A stretch of DNA of 64,000 bases from Actinomyces sp. (GTDB lineage: Bacteria > Actinomycetota > Actinomycetes > Actinomycetales > Actinomycetaceae). Below, piece by piece: positions 26,437-35,380 of this stretch (within the stretch, counting starts at the first letter, position 1; every line of letters begins with the position of its first letter). The stretch lies in the NCBI RefSeq assembly GCF_029851875.1, contig NZ_JARKVC010000039.1, positions 62,001-126,000 on the forward strand, given 5' to 3'. Below the pieces are notes generated by a model that did not search any database, was not told the DNA's origin, and saw only the letters and a program-made list of their open reading frames with translations. Made by a program: the position numbers and the translations under genes.

Positions 26437-27332
26437 CGCACCTCGCCTCCGCCCTGGCTGCCGCTGCCGACGCCAGGACCCCGGCCGGCCTGGCTGCGCG
26501 TGGCCAGCACGGCCTGGGAGACAGCCTGCGGGTCGCCGCCGGGCAGGGCGGACACGATCCGCCCGGCGCTCATCACCAGGACAGAGTCGGCCTGCGCCGC
26601 GGCCGAGGCGTCGTGGGTGACCATGAGGACCGTCGTCCCGGCGCCGGCCAGCTCCCGGAACCATCGCAGGACCTCAGCGCCGGCCGCCACGTCCAGGGCC
26701 GCCGTCGGCTCGTCAGCAAAGACAATGTCCGGCTGAGAGGCCAGGACCCGGGCCACGGCCACACGCTGTCGCTCACCGCCGCTCATCTCGTGGGGCAGGT
26801 GCCGGGCCTGGGACCCCAGCCCTACTCGTTCCAGGGCCTGGGTGACGGCTCGGCGCGGGAGCGGTCGGTGGCGCAGCCGCCCAGGCAGGGCCACGTTGTC
26901 GCGGGCGGACAGGGAGGTGACGAGGTTGTCGTCCTGGAAGACGAAGCCGACGTGGTCGGCTCGGAAGCGTGCCGCCGTGCGTGGGCGCAGCCGGCTCGTC
27001 GTTGTCCCCAGCAGGCTCACCGTGCCCGAGGTCGGGGCGTCCAGCCCGGCCACGCACTGCAGCAGGGTCGACTTGCCACAGCCTGAGGCCCCCACCAGGG
27101 CGGTGAAGGAACCGGCCGGCAGCCTCAGGCTCACCCCGTCCACGGCCGTGACCTTCTCCCGACCGCGGCCAGGCAGGGAGAAGAGGCGGACGAGGTCGGT
27201 GACGACGACGGCCGGCGGGGCTCCGAGACGGGCCCTGGTGGACTCCTCCTGCCTGGCCGGGCGGACAGGGAGGGCGCCGTCGGGCCCGAGGCGCAGGCGG
27301 CTGGATGGTTGCGGGATCGGCTGTCTCCTCAT
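26433..27332 (-). CDS. ABC transporter ATP-binding protein (MacB/LolD class)
   Basis: A 299-residue ATPase with Walker A GASGCGKST, signature MSGGERQRV, Walker B IVFADEPTAALD and the H-loop VTHD. The Q-loop region FVFQDDNLV fits the LolD/MacB class that works with FtsX-like permeases. About 50 extra N-terminal residues precede the ATPase domain. ATG 27332 was chosen; it has GGAG upstream, whereas earlier in-frame starts add low-complexity sequence. It is the first gene of the operon, 161 bp from the divergent histidine kinase. Confidence 0.9.
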   Translation of the reverse strand: MRRQPIPQPSSRLRLGPDGALPVRPARQEESTRARLGAPPAVVVTDLVRLFSLPGRGREKVTAVDGVSLRLPAGSFTALVGASGCGKSTLLQCVAGLDAPTSGTVSLLGTTTSRLRPRTAARFRADHVGFVFQDDNLVTSLSARDNVALPGRLRHRPLPRRAVTQALERVGLGSQARHLPHEMSGGERQRVAVARVLASQPDIVFADEPTAALDVAAGAEVLRWFRELAGAGTTVLMVTHDASAAAQADSVLVMSAGRIVSALPGGDPQAVSQAVLATRSQAGRGPGVGSGSQGGGEVR

Positions 27333-27493
27333 GGCTCCAGCACACTCGGTCGCCAGCCTGAAGTCACTGGCCCCAGCTTCCGGTCTACAGGGCTGCCCGG
27401 GGTGGAGCCAGCACCACCGAGCCCCCTGCGGCGCAGGCAGCCGGGGTGCCAGCACCCGTGGCGGCGTCACAGCCAGCACGTAACCTCGCCACC

Positions 27494-28942
27494 ATGACCA
27501 CCTCGTCCCCCTTCAGCGCCGCCACTGCCTCCGCCAGCAGGGCCCGCTCCTCGCAGGAGGAGCCGACGCCGGCCGGCGGTGAGACCGCGGTGAGCGCCAG
27601 GAGCCGTCGTCGTTCCTGGCGGGTGGTGTCCCTGGAGGTCGTTCGGGCTGTGCTCCTCGTCCCCGAGCTCGTTGTCCTGCTGACGCTCCTGCCGCTCCTC
27701 CACCTCACGGTCCCGCTGACCTGCGAGGCCGAGCGGATGGGGGTGCGCCTGTGCGGCCGGCCCGCTCCCAGCGCCAGGCCAGCCGTCATGGCCCGCTGGC
27801 CCTGGTTGGTGCGGCGCGTGACGCAGGCCGCCTTCTGGAAGCAGGACCTGCCCCTGGTACTGACCAGCCTGGTGATGAGCCTGGGCAGCTTCGTGGTCGC
27901 CGTCAGCGGCTTCTTCGGCGCAGCCGTGATGGCGCTCGTGCCCTGGTCCACCACGCAGGCGAACCCGACCACCATCAGCCTGGGGGCGTGGTCCACCACC
28001 GAGACCGACGGCGGGCGCCTGTCCTGGCTGGTGCCGCTCGCCCTGGTTCTCGTGGCGGTGACCTGGCTGCTGCTGTGGGCGGTGGGTTCCCTGCGTGCGC
28101 TGCTGGTGGGCGCCCTGTCCGGCCAGAGCGAGGAGGAACGGCTCAGCCGTGCCAACGCCGCCTTGAGCGCTGAGGTCGGGCACCTCGCGACCGGGCGTGC
28201 CACGCTGGTGGACGCCTTCGACGCCGAGCGTGCCCGTATCGAGCGGGACCTGCACGACGGCGTCCAGCAGGACCTCGTGGCGCTGACCATGAGCCTGGGC
28301 GTGGCGCGAATGCAGGTCCAGGCTCTGCCCACCGGTGCTGAGGAGGACAGCGACACCGCAGCCGCCGGCCTTGACGACGACGGCGAGGCCGAGGCCAGGC
28401 GTGCACGGTGGCAGCAGGTGGGCCAGACCCGTGCCGTCCTGCTCGCTGGCCTCGACTCCGCCCAGGAACGTGCCGAGGCCGCCATGCGGGCCCTGCGCGA
28501 GACCGTCCACGGCATCCGGCCCGCGGTGCTCACCGAGCGCGGCCTGGCCCCGGCCCTGCGGGACCTGGCCGGGCACGCGCCGCTACCCACGACTGTCAGC
28601 GTCAGTGGCCAGGCTGCCAGGGTGGAGGACATCAGCTCGCCGGTGGCCACGACCGTCTACTTCGCGGTCTCGGAGGCCCTGACCAACGCCGCCAAGCACG
28701 CCGGGCCGCAGGCACGCGCCGTCGTCGCCCTGGACGTGGAAGCGGACAGGCTCCGGGCCGTGGTCGTTGACGACGGCGTCGGCGGGGCAGCCGCGCAGGC
28801 TCCCGGCGCCACCGGGCTGGCCGGGATGGCGCAGCGGGTGGAGTCGGTCGGTGGGACCGTGGAGGTCGAGTCTCCACCTGGCGGCGGCACGCGCCTGACC
28901 ATCACGACCCCGCTGACTCCGCCATGGGCCCAGGGAGGGTAG
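27494..28942 (+). CDS. Two-component sensor histidine kinase (NarL-partner type)
   Basis: A 482-residue kinase with about three or four transmembrane segments within residues 45-200. A HisKA_3 dimerisation domain follows with phospho-acceptor H254 in ERDLHDGVQQD, and then a HATPase domain (SEALTNAAKHA, GLAGMAQRVESVGGTVEV). TAACCT at 27481-27486 seven bases before the ATG supports a leaderless start here rather than at an upstream ATG. It pairs with the response regulator downstream and is divergent from the ABC transporter it probably controls. Confidence 0.93.
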   Translation: MTTSSPFSAATASASRARSSQEEPTPAGGETAVSARSRRRSWRVVSLEVVRAVLLVPELVVLLTLLPLLHLTVPLTCEAERMGVRLCGRPAPSARPAVMARWPWLVRRVTQAAFWKQDLPLVLTSLVMSLGSFVVAVSGFFGAAVMALVPWSTTQANPTTISLGAWSTTETDGGRLSWLVPLALVLVAVTWLLLWAVGSLRALLVGALSGQSEEERLSRANAALSAEVGHLATGRATLVDAFDAERARIERDLHDGVQQDLVALTMSLGVARMQVQALPTGAEEDSDTAAAGLDDDGEAEARRARWQQVGQTRAVLLAGLDSAQERAEAAMRALRETVHGIRPAVLTERGLAPALRDLAGHAPLPTTVSVSGQAARVEDISSPVATTVYFAVSEALTNAAKHAGPQARAVVALDVEADRLRAVVVDDGVGGAAAQAPGATGLAGMAQRVESVGGTVEVESPPGGGTRLTITTPLTPPWAQGG

Positions 28943-29003
28943 ACGAGGGGGCGCAGGCCGCGCCGTCGGAAGCCACGGAGGCGGCTGCGGCACAATGACT
29001 CCT

Positions 29004-29822
29004 ATGAGAATCGTGCTGGCCGACGACGTCGCCCTCTTGCGGGAAGGGCTCGCGGGACTGCTGAGAGCGGCCGGGCACGAGGTGGTCGCCCAGGCGTCCG
29101 ACGCCGACGGGCTGCGCGCCGCGGTGGCGGGGCTTGCCGACGTCGGCGAGCTGCCCGACGTCGTCGTCACGGACGTGCGGATGCCGCCGACTGGCACCGA
29201 CGACGGCCTGCGGGCAGCGGTCGACCTGCGAGCGGCCCACCCGGGCCTGCCGGTGGTGGTGCTCTCCGCCTACGTGGCCGGGCCCTACCTGCGAGACCTG
29301 CTCGGCGGCGCCGGTACTCAGGCCGGGGGAGTGGGGTACCTGCTCAAGGAACGGGTCGGGCGCGTGGACGACTTCGTGCGCAGCCTGGACGTCGTGGCCT
29401 GCGGCGGCATCGTCGTCGACCCGGAGGTCCTGGCCACGCTCATGGCTGGGCGCGCCACCGCCGCCAAGGCGACGTCGCCAGGTCACAGGACACCCGCCAA
29501 CAAGACCGTGGTCTCGCGTACGGGACCGGGGGCTGTGCGGACTGTAGCCCCCGATCCAGGACAAAGGACCACGGTCCAGACGGCGGGTGGGGCTGACCAG
29601 GACAGTGAGCGAGGGCTGGAGAGGCTGACCCCGCGTGAGCAGGAGGTCCTCGCGCTCATGGCGGAGGGCCTGTCCAACGCGCAGGTCGCCGAGCGGCTCG
29701 TGCTCTCCGACGGCGCGGTGGCCAAGCACGTGGCCAATATCTTCGCCAAGCTCGACCTGCCTCCCAGCCAGGACAACCGCCGGGTGCGGGCGGTGCTGGC
29801 CTGGCTGCGCTCGCGGGCCTGA
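29004..29822 (+). CDS. LuxR/NarL-family response regulator
   Basis: A 272-residue regulator with a receiver domain (acidic pocket ADD at 6-8, phospho-acceptor D57 in VVVTDVRM) and a C-terminal LuxR helix-turn-helix (LTPREQEVLALMAEGLSNAQVA, then DGAVAKHVANIFAKL). A Thr/Gly/Pro-rich linker of about 60 residues is longer than usual. An ATG at 28995 is possible, but 29004 gives the canonical MRIVLADD and lies seven bases after CACAAT. It is the cognate partner of the kinase 61 bp upstream. Confidence 0.93.
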   Translation: MRIVLADDVALLREGLAGLLRAAGHEVVAQASDADGLRAAVAGLADVGELPDVVVTDVRMPPTGTDDGLRAAVDLRAAHPGLPVVVLSAYVAGPYLRDLLGGAGTQAGGVGYLLKERVGRVDDFVRSLDVVACGGIVVDPEVLATLMAGRATAAKATSPGHRTPANKTVVSRTGPGAVRTVAPDPGQRTTVQTAGGADQDSERGLERLTPREQEVLALMAEGLSNAQVAERLVLSDGAVAKHVANIFAKLDLPPSQDNRRVRAVLAWLRSRA

Positions 29823-29853
29823 CCGGTCAGCGCCTGCCTTGTAGGATCCTCAC

Positions 29854-30321
29854 ATGGGGACCGAGGCTGGACGGCAGGCGCTTGGCGCCACCAGCGTGGT
29901 CGAGGCGCTCGTCGTCTGCGCCGTCCTCGCCGTCGTCATGGTCGGCGCGGCCGCGACCATGTCCTGGCTGTGCAGGAAGGTAGCGGCGGATGCGCTGCCG
30001 CCACAGGATCGCGCCGGGATCCGCACCCGCTGGGCCATCGCCTCCGACGAGGCGTGGTACGCAGCCCAGCGTGCCGGACTACCGGCCTTCCGTGCGATGG
30101 CCTGGATCAGTGCCGTTGTCGCACTCGTATGCGCTGGTGCGGGCGGTGCGGTGGTCCTGGGACGGGTGAGCCCGGACGCGGGTCTTGCCTGGTCGGTGGC
30201 GGGAAGCGGAGCCGGGTGCCTGCTCATGCTGGCCCTCGTGCCCGTGTGCCTGCGGCGGGCGCGGCGCGCCGTGGACCGGCTGCCGCAGCGCCCCGTGGCA
30301 CAGGACCCGGTATGTGGGTAG
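29854..30321 (+). CDS. SdpI-like membrane protein
   Basis: A 155-residue protein with hydrophobic segments at about 18-40, 80-103 and 115-133. Between the first two is the block AGIRTRWAIASDEAWYAAQR, which resembles the IGIRTPWTLSDEEAW signature of SdpI-type proteins (immunity and signalling proteins in Bacillus). TAGGAT six bases before the ATG suggests leaderless transcription. Three rather than the full set of helices are clear, so it may be a short family member. Its role here is unknown; it lies just downstream of a two-component system. Confidence 0.65.
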   Translation: MGTEAGRQALGATSVVEALVVCAVLAVVMVGAAATMSWLCRKVAADALPPQDRAGIRTRWAIASDEAWYAAQRAGLPAFRAMAWISAVVALVCAGAGGAVVLGRVSPDAGLAWSVAGSGAGCLLMLALVPVCLRRARRAVDRLPQRPVAQDPVCG

Positions 30322-30698
30322 AGGTCACGCACTTTCGTGTCCTGCCGGGGCGCAGCGAGCTGGTCGAGGAGTGGGAGGAGTGGATGGCCTTCCTGCGTCG
30401 TCATGAGGCTGCGGTACGCGAGACCCTTCCGGCGGAGAGGATGCACGTGGAGTCGGTCTTCACCGAGACGCCCGACGGGGTGCAGTGTCCTCGTGGGGAC
30501 CTGCCTCACAGCCCCACCAGGCGGCAGTCGCTAGGGTTGTGCCCATGTCCTCCTCCACGCCCACGACCGCGCAGGTCCCGCTCCCGGCTCTACCCTCGCC
30601 GGTTGACGTCGACCGCGTCCTGGGCTGCGTGCGCACGCTCGGCCTGCGCTACTTCATCGACGACGAGGGCGATATCGGCATCCCCTGGCGCTACGTGA
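30312..30698 (+). pseudogene. Truncated DUF6176-like gene
   Basis: The frame begins MWVEVTHFRVLPGRSEL and continues to ETPDGVQ (about 58 codons, to 30485), matching the first half of DUF6176 proteins as I know the family. The expected second half (normally containing a LYWYS-like block) is missing in all three forward frames. After 30485 the frame reads unrelated Pro/Arg-rich sequence and overlaps the next gene. A deletion that fused the remnant to the upstream region of the YbjN gene is the simplest explanation. The function of DUF6176 is unknown. Confidence 0.6.
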
Positions 30699-31021
30699 CG
30701 GTCCACGTCGTCTTCCAGGACGATCGCGCCGTCCAGCTGCGCGGTGTGTGGCACCGCATCTCCGACACCGAGCACCTGGCCCGGTTGCGGGGGCTGGTGG
30801 AGGAGTGGAACGCCACCCGGATCGGCCCCAAGGCCTACCTGACCATCGCCGACGGCGGCGTCGTCCGCCTGCACGGCGAGGTCACCTACCCGCTGGGTGC
30901 CGGGATGACCGACGCGCAGCTGGAGAGCTTCGTCTTCACCAGCTGCCGGCTCATCGTCGCCCTCATGCGCGAGGCGGAGATCCTCTTCCCCGACCCCCTG
31001 CGCGGAAACCTGGAGCCCTGA
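30545..31021 (+). CDS. YbjN-domain protein
   Basis: A 158-residue cytosolic protein with a YbjN-type sensory-transduction-like domain. Features include VDRVLGCVRTLGLRYFIDDEGD, VEEWNATRIGPKAYL and a C-terminal helix starting LESFVFTSC. TAGGGT at 30532-30537 seven bases before the ATG indicates a leaderless transcript, so the upstream in-frame start at 30485 is rejected. It is one base away from a second YbjN-domain gene; such tandem pairs are common in actinobacteria. The exact function is unknown. Confidence 0.82.
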   Translation: MSSSTPTTAQVPLPALPSPVDVDRVLGCVRTLGLRYFIDDEGDIGIPWRYVTVHVVFQDDRAVQLRGVWHRISDTEHLARLRGLVEEWNATRIGPKAYLTIADGGVVRLHGEVTYPLGAGMTDAQLESFVFTSCRLIVALMREAEILFPDPLRGNLEP

Positions 31022-31022
31022 G

Positions 31023-31748
31023 ATGCCTCGATCACCTCGCGGTGGGCTGGCGGGGATCCTGGCCCGGCTGCTGGGCCGCAGCGAGCGTCGCCCGGTACGC
31101 CGGTCAGCCGGAGCCCCTCGCCCCGCCCGCACCACGCCGCCTCGCGGTCACAGGGCCAGCCCGCAGTCGGCTGCCCTGGCTGACCGCTCTGGGCAGCGCG
31201 ACGACGCCGGTGCCTCCTTGGCCCCGACCGTCACCGGATCGGTGCGCGAGCTGCTGGCGCCCCTGCGCCGCACGACACCTGCGCACGACGCACACGGTGC
31301 GGGTGGTGCTCAGGACTCAGGCCTGACCTCTCCTCTCACCCTGGAGCGTATCGAGGCGATGCTGACCGGCCCCATGGGCTACGCCGTCCAGCGCCGTCAG
31401 GAGGAGGGGCGCCTCGTCCTCGTGGGCAGCTGGGACGACTTCCCCTTCGTCATTGAGGAGCCCGAGGAGCACGAGGGCTGGATGCTCGTCTCCGGGGACG
31501 CGACCCAGCCGCTGCCTCTGGCCGAGCGGGGGGAGATCGGTGCCTCCGTCAACGACTGGAACCGGGACAAGTTCTTCCCCACCGTAGCCGTGGTCGACAC
31601 CCCCGTGGGTCCCGTGGTGCGCGCGACCTACCTCGTGGATCTGAGCGACGGCGTCAATGACGCCCAGCTGCGCCTGCACCTGGGGACGGCGCTGTCGGCC
31701 TGCACCCAGGCGCTGAGCCAGGTCGGACCTCTTCTGCCGGGGCTGTGA
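31023..31748 (+). CDS. YbjN-domain protein with N-terminal extension
   Basis: A 241-residue protein whose C-terminal ~140 residues form a second YbjN domain (LERIEAMLTGPMGYAVQR, VNDWNRDKFFPTVAVVD, TYLVDLSDGVNDAQL). The first ~95 residues are a low-complexity Arg/Pro/Ala-rich region. It starts one base after the stop of the first YbjN gene and its end overlaps the miaA start by 4 bp (GTGA). The three genes probably share a transcript. Confidence 0.82.
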   Translation: MPRSPRGGLAGILARLLGRSERRPVRRSAGAPRPARTTPPRGHRASPQSAALADRSGQRDDAGASLAPTVTGSVRELLAPLRRTTPAHDAHGAGGAQDSGLTSPLTLERIEAMLTGPMGYAVQRRQEEGRLVLVGSWDDFPFVIEEPEEHEGWMLVSGDATQPLPLAERGEIGASVNDWNRDKFFPTVAVVDTPVGPVVRATYLVDLSDGVNDAQLRLHLGTALSACTQALSQVGPLLPGL

Positions 31749-32776
31749 GCCAGGTGGATGCTCCGCTCTCCCCGACCCCGAGCGCACCGGCAGGCTCCGC
31801 CCCGGTGCGTATCGCCGTCGTCGGTCCGACGGCCAGCGGCAAGTCTGACCTGGCGCTCGACCTCGTCCAGGCCCTGGGGGAGGGAGCAGGGTCCGCCCAC
31901 CCGGCTGAGGTCGTGGGCGCGGACGCCTCCCAGCTCTACCGCGGGATGGACATCGGCACCGCCAAGCTGCCCCTGGGCGAGCGACGTGGGATCGTCCACC
32001 ACCAGATCGACGTGCTGGACGTGCGCCAGGAGGCGAGTGTCGCCTCCTACCAGCGTCACGCCCGCGCGGACCTGGCGGCGATCGAGGCCCGCGGGGGTCG
32101 TGGGCTCGTCGTGGGCGGGTCCGGTCTCTACGTGCGCGCACTGACTGACGCCCTGGACTTTCCTGGCGCCGACCCCGCGGTCCGCGCAGCCCTGGAGGAG
32201 CGTGTGGAGCGTGAGGGGCTCGCGGCGCTGCGCGCGGAGCTGGAGAGGAGCGACCCTCTCAGCGCGGCGCGGATCCAGCCTGCTGACGCCCGTCGCACCG
32301 TGCGCGCCCTGGAGGTGGCAGCCGTGACGGGGCGTCCTTTCTCCGCGAGCCTGCCGCGCTACGAGGACCTGGCGCCAACCCTTCACCTGGCGCTGCGCCC
32401 AGGCCGTGAGGCGCTGCGGCGTCGGATCCGGGCCCGTACGCAGGCCATGTTCGCCTCCGGCCTGCTGGAGGAGACCGAGGCCCTGCTGGACCAGGGGCTT
32501 CGTGAGGGGCCGACGGCCTCGCGTGCCATCGGCTACGCCCAGGCAACGGCCGTGCTGGACGGAGAGATGAGCGTCGCCGAGGCGATCGAGTCCACCTCGC
32601 TGGCCACGTGCCAGCTGGCCTCGCGCCAGCTCAAGTGGTTCCGTCGTGACCCGCGCGTGTGCTGGATCGACGTCGCTCTTGACGACGAGGGTGCCTGGGT
32701 GGCGGGTGAGCGTGAGCGCGTCGTCGAGCAGGCGCTGGGCCTGCTTCGTGAGCACACTGACAGGCTCCGACCATGA
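31745..32776 (+). CDS. miaA: tRNA dimethylallyltransferase MiaA
   Basis: MiaA transfers a dimethylallyl group to A37 of tRNAs reading UNN codons; MiaB, also in this window, then methylthiolates it. The 343-residue enzyme has the P-loop GPTASGKS at 27-34, the GADASQLYRGMDIGTAK block, and the C-terminal SRAIGYAQA and LASRQLKWFRRD motifs. It begins at a GTG overlapping the upstream YbjN gene, and the next gene, dapF, follows closely as in other actinobacteria. Confidence 0.97.
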   Translation: MSQVDAPLSPTPSAPAGSAPVRIAVVGPTASGKSDLALDLVQALGEGAGSAHPAEVVGADASQLYRGMDIGTAKLPLGERRGIVHHQIDVLDVRQEASVASYQRHARADLAAIEARGGRGLVVGGSGLYVRALTDALDFPGADPAVRAALEERVEREGLAALRAELERSDPLSAARIQPADARRTVRALEVAAVTGRPFSASLPRYEDLAPTLHLALRPGREALRRRIRARTQAMFASGLLEETEALLDQGLREGPTASRAIGYAQATAVLDGEMSVAEAIESTSLATCQLASRQLKWFRRDPRVCWIDVALDDEGAWVAGERERVVEQALGLLREHTDRLRP

Positions 32777-32808
32777 GCCTGGGCACCGGGCCCTCTAGGC
32801 TGGGCCCC

Positions 32809-33804
32809 ATGACCGAGCACACGCCCCTGGCAGGCCGCACCCTCATCAAGGGGCACGCCACGGAGAACGACTTCCTTCTCCTCGTGGACCCCGACTGCCA
32901 GGTAGCCCTCAGCGCTGCCGACGTCGCCCAGGTGTGCGACCGTCACGCCGGGGCGGGGGCGGACGGCTTCGTCCGTGTCGTGCGCACCGCCGCCCTGCCC
33001 GGCGCCCACCGCTTCCACCAGGCCGTGCCCGAGGCCGAGTGGTTCATGGACTACTACAACGCTGACGGCTCGCTCGCCCAGATGTGCGGCAACGCTGCCC
33101 GGCTCATGGCTGAGGTCCTGGTGTCCGAGGGCCTGGTAGCCCTCGGCGACGGCGACTCGGTCACCATCGGCACCCGCGGCGGCGCACGCACGCTGACCCG
33201 CGGCGGACAGCTGTGGACCGTGGACATGGGACCGGCTCGCCTCATCCGCCCCGAGCACGCGCTGGGCGAGGTCGACGACGAGGGCTGGGACACAGCGGTC
33301 ACGGTTCCCGGGCTTCAGGGGCCGCGGGCGGCGCTGTCGATCGCGATGCCCAACCCGCACACCGTCGTCGCCCTGGCTGACGAGGCTGAGCTCGACGCCG
33401 CGCTGCTCGCAGGCCTGGCTGACTCCGACGCCCCCGTCTACGAGCCTGTCCCCCCGCAGGGGACGAACCTGGAGCTGGTCGTCCCGCTGGGGGAGGAGAC
33501 CGACGACGCCCCGACGCCTGAGGACAGCGGGCTGACGAGCCCTGAGCCCGCACCTCGCGTGGGCCGGGCACGGATGCGTGTGCTCGAGCGTGGGGTCGGG
33601 GAGACCCGCTCCTGCGGTACGGGGTGCTGCGCTGTCGCCGTCGCCCTGCACGAGTGGGAGGGTGAGGGGGCTCCCACTGACTACCTCATCGACGTCCCCG
33701 GGGGCCAGGTCGGCGTCCACGTCGGTGCCGACCCGTGGGCCGACGACGCCACCGTCCTGCTCACCGGGCCGGCCACGATCACCGGGTACCTGACCCTGGC
33801 CTGA
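32809..33804 (+). CDS. dapF: Diaminopimelate epimerase
   Basis: DapF interconverts LL- and meso-diaminopimelate in the lysine pathway. Both catalytic cysteines are present: C93 in MCGNAARL and C269 in SCGTGCCAVA. The 331-residue protein has an acidic Pro-rich insertion (about 228-250) between the two halves. An ATG at 32773 overlaps the miaA stop, but TAGGCT at 32796-32801 seven bases before the ATG at 32809 supports a leaderless start there. Both starts may be used. Confidence 0.95.
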   Translation: MTEHTPLAGRTLIKGHATENDFLLLVDPDCQVALSAADVAQVCDRHAGAGADGFVRVVRTAALPGAHRFHQAVPEAEWFMDYYNADGSLAQMCGNAARLMAEVLVSEGLVALGDGDSVTIGTRGGARTLTRGGQLWTVDMGPARLIRPEHALGEVDDEGWDTAVTVPGLQGPRAALSIAMPNPHTVVALADEAELDAALLAGLADSDAPVYEPVPPQGTNLELVVPLGEETDDAPTPEDSGLTSPEPAPRVGRARMRVLERGVGETRSCGTGCCAVAVALHEWEGEGAPTDYLIDVPGGQVGVHVGADPWADDATVLLTGPATITGYLTLA

Positions 33805-33881
33805 GACCTGCCCGACCTCCCCGTCCCCGAGGGGGGAGCCGGCACCACACACCGCCCGCCCACCAGACCCCAGAAAGACCC

Positions 33882-35288
33882 ATGGCTGACCTACCATCGA
33901 GCAGCTCCGGCCGGACGTCGTCGTCCGCCACCCACGTCATCACCACCGGTCTCATGCTCTTTGCCCTGTTCTTCGGCGCAGGCAACCTCATCTTCCCGCC
34001 GGTCCTCGGGGCCTCGGCAGGCGACCACCTGTGGCAGGTCGTCCTCGGCTTCTGCCTGACCGGCGTGCTGCTGCCCCTGGTCACCGTCATCGCCGTGTCC
34101 ACCTCGGGTGAGGGCATCCTGGGGCTGGCCCGGCGCGTCGGGCCGCGTTTCGGTCTGCTCATGCCGCTCGCCGTGTACCTGTCCATCGGTCCCATGTACG
34201 CCGTGCCCAGGGTCGTGACAGTCTCCTACGAGCTGGCCACCAGGCCGGTGCTGGAGCTGATGGGGATGACACCCGGACGCTGGGCGCTGACGGTCCACGC
34301 GACCGTCTTCCTCGGGGCCTGCCTGGTCCTGGGACTGCGCCCCTCCAGGCTGGCAGACCGGATCGGGCGCTGGCTGACCCCGGCGTTGCTGGCACTCATC
34401 GTGGTCCTGTGCGCCATCACGATCTCCGGCACAGCGCCTCTGGACCGTCCGGCCCAGCCCCACTACGTCTCCGAGCCCCTGGTCACGGGGCTGACCCAGG
34501 GCTACCTGACCATGGACGTCCTGGCGGCGACGGTCTTCGGCATCGTCGTCATCCAGTCCTTGCGAGCCCATGGCTTCCGTTCCACCAACGCGGTCACGAA
34601 GGCGACCATCGGTGCCGGTGTCCTGGCAGCGGCCCTGCTCGCGGCCGTCTACGTGGGCCTGGCGATGATCGGTGCGCGCACCCAGGGGGACGACGTCTCC
34701 GACGGCACGGCCCTGCTGCGCGACGCGGCGCACGCGGCGCTGGGCAGCACCGGCGTCATCGTGCTGGCAGGCATTGTGCTGCTGGCCTGCCTGACCACGG
34801 CTGTGGGGCTGCTGTCCTCCTTCGCGGCCTACGCCCACACGGCCTGGCCCAAGGTGCCTTTCGCGACCTGGCTGTCAGGCTCGACCGCGGTGTCCTTCGC
34901 CCTGGCGAACCTGGGCCTGACCACCGTGCTCGCCATCATCTCTCCCCTCACCCTGCTGCTCTACCCCATTGCCATCACGCTCGTGGCGGCCACCCTCGTG
35001 GACGCCGCCGCACCAGGCCACCTGCGGACGACCTACCTGCTGCCGGTGTCCACAGCCATTGTCCTGGGAGCCGTCTCGGCGGCCGCGGACACGGGATGGA
35101 GCGCGCCCAGCGACCTGCTGGCACGCACAGGGCTGTGGAACGACTCCACGGGCTGGATCCTGCCGACCCTCGTGGTCCTGCTGATCAGTGTCGGCACCGA
35201 CGTGGTCACGGGCCGCTGGTCCACCCCTGTCTCGGATCGCTCCAGCGCGGACCGGGAGGTGGCGCGCGTGGCTGCCGAGGGCTTCTAG
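33882..35288 (+). CDS. brnQ: Branched-chain amino acid transport protein (LIVCS family)
   Basis: A 468-residue membrane carrier with about twelve hydrophobic segments, expected to import leucine, isoleucine and valine with sodium or protons. The N-terminus has the family block GLMLFALFFGAGNLIFPP; later blocks include YLTMDVLAATVFGIVV and the LLYPIAITLV helix. The start is the first ATG after dapF that gives this N-terminus; the preceding 77 bp have no clear regulatory fold. A strong terminator follows. Confidence 0.95.
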   Translation: MADLPSSSSGRTSSSATHVITTGLMLFALFFGAGNLIFPPVLGASAGDHLWQVVLGFCLTGVLLPLVTVIAVSTSGEGILGLARRVGPRFGLLMPLAVYLSIGPMYAVPRVVTVSYELATRPVLELMGMTPGRWALTVHATVFLGACLVLGLRPSRLADRIGRWLTPALLALIVVLCAITISGTAPLDRPAQPHYVSEPLVTGLTQGYLTMDVLAATVFGIVVIQSLRAHGFRSTNAVTKATIGAGVLAAALLAAVYVGLAMIGARTQGDDVSDGTALLRDAAHAALGSTGVIVLAGIVLLACLTTAVGLLSSFAAYAHTAWPKVPFATWLSGSTAVSFALANLGLTTVLAIISPLTLLLYPIAITLVAATLVDAAAPGHLRTTYLLPVSTAIVLGAVSAAADTGWSAPSDLLARTGLWNDSTGWILPTLVVLLISVGTDVVTGRWSTPVSDRSSADREVARVAAEGF

Positions 35289-35311
35289 GGTCTCGACGTC
35301 CTGGCTCGCAG

Positions 35312-35351
35312 CAGAGGGGGCCCCGAGGCGTGTGCCTCGGGACCCCCTCTG
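35312..35351. terminator. Bidirectional terminator between brnQ and GH20 gene
   Basis: An 18-bp stem with one mismatch (35312-35329 with 35334-35351) and a GTGT loop lies between two convergent genes, 24 bp after the brnQ stop and 30 bp after the GH20 stop on the other strand. Confidence 0.85.
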
Positions 35352-35380
35352 TGCCTGCTCTCAGGTCTGTTCGACGAGGC

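Noticed and set aside
33814-33840. CTCCCC/GGGGAG hairpin between dapF and brnQ
   Set aside because: Short stem in a C/G-run region; too weak to call as a terminator or riboswitch.
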